DNA of 64,000 nt from Sodiomyces alkalinus F11 (lineage: Eukaryota; Ascomycota; Sordariomycetes; Glomerellales; Plectosphaerellaceae), in the NCBI RefSeq assembly GCF_003711515.1, contig NW_021167092.1, forward strand, positions 115,073 to 179,072. Reading direction: 5' to 3'. Position 1 is the stretch's first letter; every line of letters starts with the position of its first letter. A model generated the notes under the pieces. The model saw only the letters and a list, made by a program, of their open reading frames with translations. It did no database searches and was not told where the DNA came from. This document shows, piece by piece, positions 1 to 12,693 of the stretch. A program made the position numbers and the translations under genes.

Positions 1-2534
1 CCCTTATTTAAGACTGGAAAACTCTATAGAATCACGAAGAGGAGGAGAAAAGAGGTCGATCGGTTCGATTAGGCCGCCTATATAGGCGACTAGTCTGCGA
101 GAACCTCCGTTTCTCCCGAAAACCACTACTAATATAAGGCCCTAGGTGGATGAAATCGGCTTTTACATAGTTAAAACCCGGCTTCGGATACTTAAAAACC
201 CACTAAAAAAGGGCCTAAAACTACACTAACGACCGCTATTCCTGTCCCGGCTCCCCTATACAGGATACAGCACACCTTCTTCTTTCTTACCCTTTTTATA
301 AAAACAAACGAAGAGCCCTGCGAGAAGCCCTAGTAGGCCTACCGCTATCTCTGCCGCTATTATTCGGTACTAAAAGAGGAACCCAGGCCTTATAGGCCTA
401 TCTTTTAGCTACTAAAATAGCTTCGGCGGAGTAGTACAGAGCGTAAACCTCGGATTCTACGGTCTAGTTATTTTGCTTTGGTTTTTTACCTATTAGGTCT
501 ATTAGACAGATTATTACGGAGGATTTCCTTTATTTATCACTACTACTATACTATTTTACTATACCTAGCTTCTAATAGCCTTTAGCCCTTAGGGCGATAG
601 GCGCCGCGCTATAGCTTTAGGGCTATATACGCGTAATAAATTAAAACCAAAAAAGTAATAGTAGTTCCGTATATGCTTGTTCTTCTTTATAGCGATAATT
701 CCTCTAACTCTCCCGTCCCTAGATAATATCTAGTAATACTCGGCTAATATAAGAGCTCCCCGTCTAAGGTAAACGCTCTCTCGCTCGCGATCTTCTTATA
801 GGGCACCCTCTACTAACTTATATTGTTTCGTAGATAGCGCTAGCCCCTAGCGATAATAGGGGTAATAATAGTTCGGGTTATCGCTAATTGGAAGTATAAG
901 CGCCTTTATCGTAGCTAAACTAGTCGGGGGAAGAAATATTATATAGACTCTATAAAGATATACCGGTATACTTCTCTTTTAACGTATCTTATAGGCCACG
1001 CGTAGAGGATATTTAAGATATTTACCCTTATTAGCGACGATAATAAGAACGTCTCTATAAGACCTCCTCCCCCTTTAAAGTCGTGACCGTATCGTTAACT
1101 CTTTCTCTAGGAGTAGGAGCTATATTCTAATACCTACGCGGCGTTTTAGGATACCCTTATAGCTAAGGAAGTAATAACGACAATATTATCTATAGCTATA
1201 TATCCCGTAGAGGCTCCTAATATAGTAATCGCGCTAGCCTTTTCTCCTTCTTAGGAGGTTTAAAAAGAGGTAATACTATAATTAGCCTCGCTATCTCTTT
1301 CTAAGGTTATTAATAAGGTAACGAAACTAGCCTCGCTTCCTTCGGTAATAAAGGTCGCTAATAAGGTAATTATACTAGTCTTTTCTCCTCTCTTAAAGGT
1401 ATTAGAAAAGATAGCGTTAGGATTAGACCTATTGCCTCCGGAGGAGGTTATTATTAGGGCGGAATAGCTAGCCTTATCTCCTCCTTATAAGGTTATAGGT
1501 AAGGTAATAGTTTCGGGCCCGGTCCCTCCTAATATTATAGCGGAAAAGAATACTTATTCTATTACTCCTACTCCCTTATCGGGGTTAACGTTATCGCATA
1601 AAGACTTTATACGCCTTAGTCTTATAAACCCAAAGGAGTATACTTAGTTATTTAGGGAGATACTTATACTTAGTCGCGCTAATATTATAATCTCCGAACT
1701 CTAGTATTTCGCGGAGTATAAGCGGGCTTCTACGCCTACGGGTATAATTATCGCTAATATAGTTATAATCCCCGATAATAGCGATATGAATTATAATAAT
1801 AAAGATACTAATAAGGTTAAGGAGATAGACTCTAATCTAAAATAGGATAATAAGGGTAAGACTTTTACAGAAGTCGATAATCCTGAGGATAGCGATTTTA
1901 AGGCTAAGGATATCGATTTAGGCTTATATTAAGCGTAGCTAAGGCGCGGGGCCTATCCGGCCTAAACTAAATCCGACTATTACTCCCTTTTAATTATTAC
2001 GATATAATCGTTTGTATATTAGCTCTTATATTATAATAGCGTAAAGGTATTTAATAGGCTATTATTCGTTATTACTAAGCCGAATTTCCTTTTAAACTTA
2101 TTAAGTGCCCGTGTTTACGCTAAGAGTTCTAGTAGTTCCTAGGTAGGCTCATAGTATCCTACTTATCGTAGTAGTACCTTACGTCTTAATCCCCTGCCTC
2201 GCCTCTTTATCCTTATATATAAGATTTCCTTAACTTCCTATTCTTCGTTATCGGTTACTTCTTACATAGGCGGTAGTTAAGGGTTATTTATTACCTATCC
2301 CGGAAGGGGGTTATCGCCCGCGCGATATAATAAGTCTATATAGAATTAGGGGTAAATATATAATAGCATAGCGAGCTTAACTATATATAGGCTAATTACC
2401 TTTATAACTCGGTATTTACGATAAACCTAGTTAAGCTTACGGCATAGTCGCGAAGTCGGATAGTTAGCTAATAATAGCTAGATTAAGTTATTAACTTTAA
2501 AACGCTTAGCCGGTATATAATATTAGTTTAACCG
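1..2534. other. RIP-mutated unclassified sequence left of the nested stack
   Basis: No recognisable transposon domain, LTR or host gene was found on either strand. The composition matches the rest of the stack: CpA and TpG are rare, TpA is abundant and ATG is nearly absent, so it is probably old repeat sequence under RIP. The only coding-like stretch is the decayed ORF at about 1,130-1,930. The segment ends where the 5' end of LINE-0 begins, near 2,535. Confidence 0.5.
1130..1930 (+). pseudogene. Decayed repetitive hydrophilic ORF, family unknown
   Basis: One forward frame stays readable for about 260 codons, interrupted only by TAG and TAA triplets of the kind RIP makes from CAG, CAA and TGG. 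The first part, about 1,220-1,530, has imperfect repeats in which Ser/Pro-Leu is followed by a Lys-Val pair, roughly every 18-20 residues. The last 60 codons are rich in Asp, Asn, Lys and Glu and end at a TAA near 1,930. I do not recognise the family. It may be a gag-like or linker part of an unclassified retroelement, or a chance frame in low-complexity sequence. Confidence 0.3.
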
Positions 2535-3835
2535 CTATAAAAGAGTAGAAAGAACGATTTCGATACGCCTATCCACCACAGGCGTGTAATAGTAGTAAAA
2601 TCGATAAAACCACTAAGATAGGAAATCTAACTACCGCCTCCCTCCCGGAATACTATTATAGCAGTACTATAATACCGGCGCTACGGTGTAACTAGAAGAA
2701 TCGTAGGATAGCGTTATTCCGACCTCGATAACGTAAAATTTATAACAGACCCACTGTTCGTAGTATAAGCGTTTCCCCCCCCCTCCTAAGGCTGGATATA
2801 GTGCGGAACCGATATAAGACCGAAAAGGGATTACCACGCCCCCCGGAACTAAGAGTAGCTAAGATTAAGGCGGAAATCTAGGCCCTTCTAGCTAATAGGA
2901 ATACGATTAAGTAGGTTATAGAGCTAGTAAAGGAACTAATCACGATATATAGTACCTGTAGCGATACCTATATACCGCTATTAGTATACCTATACGCTTC
3001 TGTCCGCCACGTTATCCGAGAGGAACTCCGAAAAGGAATAAGCGGTATAAGAAAGACCTAGGCTAATATTATAGCCCGGGCTCCTATAGCGGTACCGCCG
3101 CGGGACCTCGCCCCCCCTAAAATAATCCCCGCTAAGTATTACCAGGAATAAATCGTCCGCTAAAGAACCCTTCCCGAAGACTAGTCCCTTAGAGCTAGGA
3201 CCCTAACGGAAATTATTTAAGCTATAAACGCTATAACTACCCGATATAACGCCGTAGCGGTACGGAAGCCACTAAGCGGAGATATCTACCTTACCTTTAC
3301 CGAAAGGGTATAATAGTAGACTACCTATAAGGAGTAATAGGTTAAGAAGGCCTTTAGTAACGGAGCTACCCTAGCAATACACACTTATACTATATTAGCT
3401 AAGGCTATCCCTTAGGAGGTCCTAAACGCCCTATCTAAAAAACACCTACTAGTATCCTTATAAGATATAAATTCTAAGGCTAAAATCCTCCGAGTATAAT
3501 AACGAGTACCCCGCCGCGGTACTAGTAGGGTCACGCTCCTCCTTATCGAATCGGCTTTACTAGAAGGGGTAGTAAGCTTTACCCAGAATACTCTCCTCTT
3601 TAAGGGGGGTAGCTATATCTATAAACTATATAATCCTAGCCTTAGCCCCCTATAGTAGTATAAGTGCCTTTACTTCGGCTATAGAGCTAATAGCTACCCT
3701 ATAGCGGAAAGGGTATACCGCTATTACGCTAAGCCTAAATCGGCGTACCTATAAGGCCTAGAATATTATAACGCCGCGGTGCTTAGGCGCCCCCGCCGCT
3801 ATACCGCCTATACCGGAGATTATAATACCTTTAAC
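2535..3835 (+). mobile_element. LINE-0, 5' part (outermost element of the stack)
   Basis: This is the 5' UTR and ORF1 of a LINE-type retrotransposon, about 80% similar by eye to LINE-1 at 3,850-5,140. The remnants GATACGCC / GACACGCC and the shared tract ATCGATAAAACCAC mark the matching 5' ends. The copy stops at the 13-bp sequence TAATACCTTTAAC (3,823-3,835). The same 13 bp recurs at 32,300-32,312, where the LINE reading resumes. This fragment is therefore the left part of an element split by LINE-1 and completed at 32,300-32,978 and 40,110-45,147. The exact 5' terminus is uncertain by about 20 bp, and no duplication flanking LINE-0 itself was found. Confidence 0.75.
2790..3835 (+). pseudogene. 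LINE-0 ORF1 (gag-like, zinc knuckles), RIP-inactivated
   Basis: The forward frame encodes a Lys/Arg- and Ala-rich ORF1 protein ending in a zinc-knuckle cluster. At about 3,660-3,800 the residues expected as Cys and His of two CCHC-type knuckles (a C-x2-C, GHRA, C then CxxC, H pattern) mostly read Tyr, as expected from TGC/TGT to TAC/TAT and CAC to TAC. In LINEs, ORF1 binds the element RNA to form the ribonucleoprotein used for target-primed reverse transcription. Many internal TAG/TAA codons make the frame non-functional. The start is not definable because ATG codons have been lost. The frame stops at the LINE-1 insertion point. Confidence 0.6.
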
Positions 3836-4109
3836 TATATATATAATAAATAGTCGAGTGATTTTCGACACGCCTATTAACCGCGGGCGCGTAATAAGAG
3901 TACAATCGATAAAACCACCGGGATAGAGATTATAACTACTACCTTCCTCCCAGGATACTATTATAGCGGCACCGTAATACCGGCGCTATAGTATAGCCGG
4001 AAGAGTTATAAGATAGTATCGCCCCGACCTCGACTATATAGAATTAGTAACGGACCCACTTTTCGTAATATAAGCGCTCCCCCTCCTCGCCCGTGGTAGG
4101 ATATAGCGC

Positions 4110-5140
4110 GGAACCGATATAAGACCGAAAGGGGACTACTACGCCCCCCGGAACCGAGAGTAACTAAGATTAGGGTAGAAATTTAGGCCTTACTAGCTAA
4201 TAGGAACACGATTAATTAGGTTATAGAGCTAGTAAAGGAACTAATCACGATACGTAATACCTATAAGGACGCCGGTATAACACCGCTAGTATACCTATAT
4301 ATATCCGTCCGCCACGTTATCCGTAAGGAACTCCGAAAAGGAATAAGCGGTATAAGAGAGACCTAGGCTAATATTATAGCCCGAATACCCGCGGTAGCGC
4401 CGCCACGGGACCCCGCCCCCCCTAAAGTAATCCCCGCTAAGCGCTACCGGGAACTAATAGTCCGCTAAAGAACCCTCCCCGAAAACTAGCCCCTTAGAGC
4501 TAGGACTCTAAAGGAAATCATTTAAGCTATAAACGCCACGACTACCCGATATAACGCTATAACGGCACGGAAACTACCTAGCGGAGATATCTGCCTTACC
4601 TTTACCGAAGGGGTATAGTAGTAGACTATATATATGGAGTAATAGGTTAAAAAGGCCTTTAGTAAAGGAGCTACCCTAACCGTATACACCTACCCTACGT
4701 ATACTAAGGCTATCCCCCGGGAGGTCCTTAACGCCTTATCCGAGGAGAACCTACTAGTTTCCCTATAAGATATAAGCCCTAAGACTAAAATCCTTTAAGT
4801 ATAATAATAAGTACCCTACCACGGTACTAGCAGGGTAATACTCCTCCTTATCGAATCGGCTGTACCGGAAGGGGCAGTAAGCCTTATCCGGAATACCCTC
4901 CTCTTTAAAGGGGGCAGCTATATCTATAAACTATATAATCCTAACCTTAGCCTTCTAAAGTACTATAAATACCTATACTTCGGCTATAAGGCTAATAGCT
5001 ACCCTATAATAGAGAGGGTATACCGCTATTACGCTAAGCCCGAATCGGCGTACCTATAAGGGCCAGGATACTATAACGCTACGGCGCCCGGCTACTCCCG
5101 CCGCTATACCGCCCATACCGGAGACTATAATACCTTTAAC
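4110..5140 (+). pseudogene. LINE-1 ORF1 (gag-like, zinc knuckles), RIP-inactivated
   Basis: Homologous along its length to the LINE-0 ORF1 at 2,790-3,835. It ends in the same zinc-knuckle cluster at about 4,965-5,110, where expected Cys and His residues read as Tyr. The protein would act as the RNA-binding partner of ORF2. There is no ATG at a plausible start and several TAG/TAA interruptions. The frame is followed directly by the endonuclease region of ORF2, so the junction or spacing between the two ORFs cannot be fixed by eye. Confidence 0.6.
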
Positions 5141-5149
5141 GACTTATAC

Positions 5150-8100
5150 CGACTATTAAAGAAAAAGACCGAGATGACTCGCGAAGTATATAAGTACCGA
5201 GCCAGAGACTTCGATATTACCCGCTAGACTAAAGCGGTATACCCGCGGTAGCCGTAGATCTTCCCCCCGATTATTATCGCCTAGGACTAGGACCGGCCCC
5301 TTTATAAGGGCCGGGGACGCCCCACGAAAAGGGCTAGAGGATAGAAGGGCTCCTTAATACCGGGTCCGATAAGCACCTATATAGTCCCCCGCGGGCCTAG
5401 TAAGGTATTATAGTAGGAGCTATAAAGCTAGGACTAAACCCCGGTTATACCGGGTATATTACCCTAACCCCCCCCCCTACTAACTAATAAGAATCTATAT
5501 CCTTTTATAGAATATAGGGAGGAGTTAAGCGCGGCGAGAGCTCCCGCTTTAGTGCCGCGCCGAGTATAACGTGATAGTAATCTAGGAGCCCGGCCTTAAC
5601 CCCTTTATAAAGAGCCCTACCTACCCCTCCCGGGGGGTATACTGACTGATATAGGGAGGAGGCCGCACTCTCCTATATATATATAAAAGATACTCGCTAT
5701 ATATATAGACGTAGCGGGCCTACTACGATACCTACACGGTTATATTTAGGACTAGAGACGACGCCCTTATAATCTAGTTAATCTACTCGGAGAACTATTA
5801 GTTAGCTAGGATCTCTTAGAATATACCCTTATAAGATATATTCGATATAGTATTACCGCGAGGCCGCCACGTCCTTATAGGGGACTTTAACCTATACTAC
5901 CCCTTATAGTTATAGCCACCGCGTTATTACCCCCGGGCTAATACCTTATTTACCCTTACGACCCGGTAGAGCCTGGACCTAGTAACTCCCCCTAGGACTA
6001 CTACGTGGCACCGCCCGGGCCGGTATACTAGTACTATTAACCTTATATAGGCGATATAGGGGCTCTGCTATGACTTCGGCGGCCCTAATAAGACTATTAT
6101 CAGATCAGACTACTACTTATAGATAGCCTAAATCTATATAAAGATAGACACTACGGTAAGCACTATAACGATACCACCGCGGGACCTAGGCGGGCCCTAC
6201 TAAGTCTAGAAGGACTTTAACCCCTTATAGGTCCCCTAGCTCATAGCTATATAACTATAGTAGACTAGCTCCTTTATAATACTAGGAGATATCGACTTAG
6301 CACTAAATAACCTAATCGGGGACCTTATAACTATAGCCGATAAGACTATATAGCGCCGGCGCGGGGGCACCCCTAGACTCCTATCTACCCCTTAGTGGAA
6401 CGCGGAGCTAACCGCCCTTACCTAGGAAGTAAGGCGCCTTTACCGTAGATATATATATAGGAAGTCACGGAACCGATAGGACGAGTTTCAGAAAGTAAAG
6501 AGGCGCCACGATAAGGCTATAGCGATAGCGAAGTGGCTATACTAGCCGTACCTACTATATAAGACTAGGAAAAACGATAACCTCCTTTAGCGATTATAGA
6601 AATAGGCACGAATAAAAGGGAATATACTACTAGACCCCTTATTAGTACCGTTACTACGCCGAGACGCTAGCGATAGCCTAGCCACTATATACGAGGAGAA
6701 AGCCGAAGTCCTTAACCGGAAGTTCTTCCTACCCCCCCCCTTACTGCCCTTAGGCCCTTAAGCGCGGAATTCCCCCCTAGATAGGATATCCGCCGCGATA
6801 TTACCGTAGCGGACGTATAGGGGCGCCTTAAGAAGACTAAACCCTAGGCGGTACTAGGACCTAATAGGCTCTTAGCAGGGCTCCTTAAAGTATATAAACC
6901 TCCCCTATACTAAAGACTAAGCGCTATTTTCTTAGTATACCTTATAACAGGTTATTACCCGAAGAGGTGCCGCTATATTACCGTGGTAGTCCTTAAGAAG
7001 GAAGGCCGGCCGCCGGCCGACTATAAGATAGTAAAGGGCTAGCGACCGATATTACTCCTTAATATAATAGGTAAGGTCCTTAAGGGGATACTAGCTAACC
7101 GTATTACCGCTATAGCGGAGGAGTATCGGCTCCTCTCGGAAGGATAGACAGGTAACCGGACCGGGCGGAATATAAATATAATAGTATAAAGAGTTAGAAA
7201 GGCTATAAGGGCGAGCTAGGCCTATAGCGGTATTATTTTAATACTCTAACTAGATATTAAAGGCGCCTTTAATACTATCCCTTACTCCTATCTCCTTAAG
7301 GTACTTAAAAGGAGTAGATTCCCCCAATAGCTTATTACCCTAATTAGTAGTTTCCTCTAAGACCGTATAGGCTAGCTATTACTTAACGGCGAAATACCCC
7401 CCCCGTAGTACCTCCGCGGGGGTATACCGTAAGGCTCCCTAATCTCCCCTATCCTCTTTATCCTATATATCTTTACCCTTGATAAGGAGCTATAAAGGGT
7501 ACCTAAAATAATAGTAGTAGAATTCGCTAACGATATAAATAATATCGCCTTTAGCAGGATAAAGGTATAGACACGGCACCGTCTTACCGCCGCGTAGAGC
7601 ACCTACCTAGACTAAGAGATAATAAGCGGACTATAGTTTAAACTAGCTAAGTGCGTTTATATTACCTTCACGAAGTCACGCTAACCCTCCTTTACCCCGC
7701 TCCCCCTTAGCGTTACTTCGGTGCTAGTAACAGAGGCGATAAGGCTCCTAGGCGTATAGCTTAATTGGAAACTCGACTTCCGGCAACACGCTAAAGAGGT
7801 AAAGAGCCGACTAGCTATATAAATATACGCCCTCTTAAGGCTTAGTATAGTAGCGTAGGGGTTTAGCTTCGCGGACGTAAAAAGACTATACCTTATAGTA
7901 GTAAGACTAATAGCGGCCTACTACGCCTAAGCCGTCTATAAGATAAGGGTCGGCCCCTAGTATAGCCCTATAGCGGCACTTATAACGATATAGAACCGGT
8001 ACCTTAGATTAGTAACCGGAGCCTATAGGGCTACGCTGGTTAGGGTCCTTAAAAGAAAGACCTCCCCCCCCTTAACCTATACCTCTTAAGCCTAAATACC

Positions 8101-8780
8101 TGAAAGATTCTCCGGATATAAGAAGAAGGGACCGAAGTTAAGATATTAGCCGGAGTATATACCGCGGCGAGAGCCCTAGCGATACCGAATCGGTATTATA
8201 GGACCTACGCCGCCCTCGCGTGGATAGTATAGTTTACCGCCGTAATAACCTAGGCCGGAACCTTACCCCCGCGGAAGGCCCTTATAAGGGAATAGGGTTA
8301 AGCCTAGATAAAAGTATAGCGGCCCTATACCTACGCCGTAGCAGTACTAAGCCGCCCCCTAATATAATACTCCCTCCGGAAATATAAAGGGCTCCTTAAG
8401 CTATAAAGCTTCGTATTTACCTAGATTAGATTAGAAAAATTAGGCCTATAAGTATTCCTAGCTAAAATAAGGGTGCCGGGCTTCTTATTACTGCGGTGCC
8501 CTTACGGGGATAAAGGGGCGGAAACGGCGGAGCACGTAGTACTCTAGTACTAGGAGGCAACCGAGGAGGACCGTAAGGACCTCTTCGGTGCCGTAGGGAG
8601 ACTACTTATAATTACAGGAGATTTATACGATATACTAAAACACGATACTAAGGCCGGGGTAGTTATAAGGTGCTTCCTATAACGGAAAAGGCTTAAGGAC
8701 TTTCGTCTTACCCTTAAAGTTATAAAGGCCTACGAAAATAACGACGGTACCGAAGTAAGATTGGAGCGGGAATAAAATAG
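5150..8780 (+). pseudogene. LINE-1 ORF2: AP endonuclease - reverse transcriptase - CCHC finger, RIP-inactivated
   Basis: Read through RIP stops, the frame shows an AP-type endonuclease with GDFNLYYPL at 5,880-5,906 (family form GDFNLHHPLW) and RSDYYL near 6,105-6,125 (SDHxL in active enzymes). The reverse transcriptase follows, with ADYKIVKG and RPILLLNIIGKVL near 7,015-7,085, LDIKGAFN near 7,250-7,275, and FAND in place of FADD at 7,523-7,534. A C-terminal zinc motif of LINE ORF2 (CPYGDKGAETAEHVVL) lies at about 8,500-8,550. The endonuclease would nick the target and the RT would copy element RNA there. The FADD-to-FAND change, the His/Cys-to-Tyr changes and many stops make it dead. A separate RNase H domain was not convincing. 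Confidence 0.8.
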
Positions 8781-8799
8781 TATAGCGGACCAGTTAATT

Positions 8800-9690
8800 A
8801 TTAATAGGGGTCCTATAAGCTAGGACCCCGGCGGTATTAGCTCGGCACTAATAGGGCACTACTAGTTATTATCGTCCTTATGGCCCTTAGTAACGCTAAT
8901 ACTACTCTTAATATACTGAAGGCCTTAGAAGGACTAGTTAGCTAACTATTACCGCTAGGGACCGTAATAGGGCCGAAAGGAGGCTACGTATAAGGTGCTC
9001 TAGAATCAGGTCTATCTTACCCTCCTAACGCCTTATTAGGCGAACTAACTCCTATAACTCCGCCGGCGCGGTGCCGCCGCGGCTATAACCGGAAGATAAC
9101 GCCCGGTTTAGGGCCCGGCTCAAAGACTAGGACGCTATCCTTAGGCGCTCCTTAGCCTATAGCTTATTAGTCAAGAGACTACTACGGCACTATAGGGGGA
9201 TTCTTATAGCAGCGATACCGTCGTTACCGGCGGCCTTTACCGCTATATACGTATTATAAAGATCTATAAGACGCTATTACTGCTTTTTAGTAGCGGAGGG
9301 GACCTATTAAGATAATTAGAATACGCTACTACGGTATACCTATAACACTATAACGGTACCAGCACGACTTATATCCTTATATAAACGCCGGCTATTAGTA
9401 TATTAAAAACAGGCTATACTAGTTCCTATAGTATTAGAGTAAGCCTCCACGTTATCTAGGTAAGTGCCTAAGCGCTTACTATAACATATATAACTACCCT
9501 AAGTCAGCCACTACGGCACCGTATCGATACTACTAGGGCTTATATACGGTATAACCCGGATTAAGCCTTTCTTATAACGGTTACGATTATTATTAGTAAT
9601 AGCGGTATTACTCGGAGAAGATATCTACGACTATTGGCACGCTACCTCGGAGGCACTATTACGCTATAAAGAAAAAACTTATATTAAACT
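8800..9690 (+). other. Conserved 3' tract of the LINE family, role unknown
   Basis: About 0.9 kb between the ORF2 zinc finger and the AT-rich 3' UTR. It is well conserved in LINE-0 (about 43,080-43,960) and, inverted, in LINE-3 (about 15,060-16,050). A forward frame interrupted only by TAA/TAG can be followed from about 9,180 to 9,690, but its composition is odd (Ile-, Thr-, Tyr- and Ser-rich) and I recognise no domain. It could be a third ORF, the remainder of ORF2 or a structured 3' UTR. The conservation is seen directly; the coding status is unproven. Confidence 0.4.
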
Positions 9691-9988
9691 ATAACTACTA
9701 ATTACTTATATATATATATATATATATTTAGATTAATACTATACTATATAGCTAACCCTATACTACCACGCCACCGCAATATCACTACGAGACACTTATA
9801 GTAAAATTATAATAGGAATACGGTAAGAAAACTAAAGGGGTTTACTAGTTAGTATAAGCCGTAACGATAAACCTATAGGACCGTAAGCGGGAATAGATTA
9901 GGAGGAAAACCTATACTAAACTCGTTAGCGTTATAAGAGGAAAAAGGAGGTTTAAGGCATAAAGGCCTTAGGGGATATTAACTATCTA

Positions 9989-10348
9989 ACATAACCGCGC
10001 AGATACGGCTATAGTATAGTATCGGCAGCCGGTTATATAACCCCCCTTTTTAAGGCTACGGGATCCGCCTCCTATATATATATTAAGGACAGACTCTAGA
10101 TATCCCTATCAAGGGACAATCATTTAATCATTATCCTCTTTTATAATTACTTATTCTACGTTTAAGGTATCTTTCCAGTTTAAATTATATTACCCTAATC
10201 AGGATAGTGACTACCGATCTATTTCTTCGCTAAAGGTTATAGCGGTATTAGTTATCTTTTAGTTATATATTATAGTTTTACTAGACTAACCTCTTTATCT
10301 AATCATTATCTTAACGATCTAGTGCCACTACGTCTTTATCTAGTTATA
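9989..10348 (+). repeat. Gypsy-1 5' LTR
   Basis: A 360-bp LTR aligned along its full length to 31,452-31,810. The termini are consistent with TGTAACC...GGTTACA-type ends after RIP (CATAACC at the left, GTTATA at the right). Most differences between the two LTRs are C/T or G/A transitions, as RIP would give. The interior begins at 10,349; no clear primer-binding site was identified. Confidence 0.85.
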
Positions 10349-10899
10349 ATATAGTACTCGGATGCAGATTTATTCGGCGTCCTTAAAGTATTCTAACCCT
10401 AATTAGAGTAATAGAGGCGCTCGAGGGAGGTTCCGGCCCTTCTAAACGGACTATTAGTTAACGACCCTAGAAGGATATAAAGATAACGACCGAGGAAGGA
10501 TTTAATACTTTAAGACCGAGGGGAGATTAGCCCAAATAGATTTAGAAAAAGAAACGACTATATAGGTAAGATAGGAAGCACCCTTAGCACTTTTAATTAT
10601 AAGACCCGCCGCCGCGGAGGTAGTAATTATAGGAACGGAAAAAACCGATTAGATTATAATAGTTAGATTCCGGATATAGAACCGACTTAATAGGGGGTTT
10701 ATAACCCTTACTACTAATTAAAATAGACTCTCGCGCGATAGCGAAGAAAAGATAAGACCGCTAAGAGTAGCTTACCCAGATTAGGGTAATTAACCCCTAA
10801 TAGACCTAATAAAAAGCTAATACCGAGTGTGGGAGTAAAATAACGATACCTTATATAAAGACCCGATAGTCTAGTAAAGACCTTTACGGACCCTGTGAG

Positions 10900-12490
10900 T
10901 AAGTTATAATACTTTTTCGTAAGACTTAGCGCGTAATATTACTAATATTACTATCCGTGAGTATAGCCCTTTTACTAATAGGTAATCTTCTAATTATACA
11001 GGGCCTTTTCCTTTAAGGTAAGTTAGAAAAGCTAGACCCTGAAGATAAATATCACGGAGCGAAATCTAGGACCGCTACCACCCTTTTATTAAAGACTTTA
11101 TCACTCTTATTAAGATAAGATAATATATATACTAACCTAGCTAGTATCTAGAATACCTATAGGATTTTCTCGCGAGACGATTAGTTCGAAGAACCTTTCC
11201 CTAAATACCCTAAACGCCCCAACTCTATTATTATTATTCGCCTACCCCCTTATACTTATACCTAAAATACTATAGATACTTAGACTTAGTATCGCGAGCC
11301 TAACCCCGTTATTGATATTAGCGACTCCGATAATGAGGCTCCCTCGCTAGCTATTCCCCCTATTCTTACGCCCGCCACTTCTACTACCCCTAATTAGGGG
11401 AACCACGATATTAAGGCTACGGCCTTACCTCCGCCCGCTCCTAGGCTAACTACTACGTCTACCGCGGCTCTAACTACTATTTCGATAACTACCCCTAATA
11501 CTGCCCCTACCTAGCCTACCTTTACTGCCTAGCCCGCTTCGAATACTCCTACTCCTACTACCCCTAAGCGCTAGTAGCCCCCTACTACCGCTAAAGACTT
11601 AATTAAGCTACTATATGCCCTAATAAGCCGTGACGGAGAAACCACTATCGCCGAGGTCGTTAAAGCCCTACCCCCTACCACTACTACGTTAAGAGTACCC
11701 CTAAATCCCCTCGCTATTAGAACTCCCCGCTTTAGTGGTAAGTCCCTCTCGATATTCCTTTAATAGTATAATAACTATACTAAGCTTAACCGCCTTAGTA
11801 AAGCCGATAAGATTACCTACGTTAACGTATATATAAATACGGCTATTCGTCCCGCCGTCGAATACCTGGTTAAAGAGGTTTAAGCTGCTAAAGGTAGTTA
11901 GTCTAATCTAGTTAAGAAGCTTATTAAAGAGTACTCTTATTTAGATCCTAACTACTAACTTAACTTCTCTTATAAGGTTTATTAGCTTCGGGTAAAATAT
12001 AAGATATATAAGATTAATAGCGTTTATTAGGTTAGGGACTTACTATAGTAAATCACTATCTAAAAGGCTAAGGTAGAGCGGGTTTAAGGTACTTTTATCG
12101 AGGACTCCGAGCTCTACGGTATCGTGCTTACTATTCTGTATAGGGATATCTATATATTTATCGCTAATAAGCTTAAGGTCCGAGGCACCGACTTAAGAAA
12201 GATAGTTAAGAGCTATAGGCTACTTTCGGATTTACTACGCGAGTAGTTTACGGATATCTAGGAAGCGGAGGGTAAGCCTATAGATAAGGACGCTATACTA
12301 CGTATAGCTAAGTCTAATCAGCCTAATAGTACCGCTTTCTAGCCCACGATCTTAAGGCGGCCTACTATAGTCTAGGAGTCTATAGCCTTTTAATCGGATA
12401 TAGATAAGCTCGCCGATCTCCTTAAGAAATATACTATTTCCCTTATCTATAATAAAGCTAAAGACGTTAAGGGCATTACTACCTAGGTGC
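10900..12490 (+). pseudogene. Gypsy-1 gag, N-terminal part, RIP-inactivated
   Basis: The forward frame runs to the Copia-1 insertion at 12,491. The first third, about 11,270-11,590, is Pro/Thr/Ala-rich low complexity. It is followed by a capsid-like segment whose FSGKSLSIFL stretch near 11,730-11,762 and downstream helices resemble retrotransposon gag proteins that form the virus-like particle. Stops are TAG/TAA at expected Gln and Trp positions. The frame continues after Copia-1 at 19,916. Confidence 0.6.
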
Positions 12491-12693
12491 TATCGAACAG
12501 ACCACAGTCTTTTCGGTTACGTAATGGCCCGGATTGCCAAGAGTGCAATACGGGTGGACGCTTACAGAATCTGCACTATATAAAATACGGTGGCAGCGTT
12601 TCCCTGACGGTCTGAGACAGTTATAATTGTATATAATTGCCTTAATTAATTTTAACCTATTTTATAACGATTTTAACTACGCTTTATCTGATA
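12491..12693 (+). repeat. Copia-1 5' LTR
   Basis: 203 bp, starting TATCGAACAG (TGTCGAACAG before RIP) and ending TCTGATA (TCTGACA before RIP). Same length as the 3' LTR at 19,708-19,910 and as both Copia-2 LTRs. The short inverted ends TGTC...GACA are standard for LTR elements. Confidence 0.92.

Larger units (their letters stand above)
3836..9988 (+). mobile_element. LINE-1, main part (inserted in LINE-0)
   Basis: Apparently full-length non-LTR retrotransposon: 5' UTR, ORF1 with zinc knuckles, ORF2 (AP endonuclease, reverse transcriptase, C-terminal CCHC finger), a long 3' tract and, after the Gypsy-1 interruption, a 3' end with a TAA-repeat tail at 31,811-32,299. The 13-bp duplication TAATACCTTTAAC at 3,823-3,835 and 32,300-32,312 flanks the whole insertion, as expected from target-primed integration. 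Subtracting Gypsy-1 leaves about 6.6 kb. The domain order resembles Tad-like LINEs of ascomycetes. All frames carry RIP-type stops. Confidence 0.8.

Noticed and set aside
2535..5150. Tandem duplication of LINE ORF1
   Set aside because: The 13-bp duplication at 3,823 and 32,300 shows one LINE inserted in another, not a tandem duplication.
7372..7602. 76-codon minus-strand ORF
   Set aside because: Lies opposite the LINE-1 reverse transcriptase palm and has no family resemblance; it is open because TAG/TAA on the sense strand do not make stops on this one.
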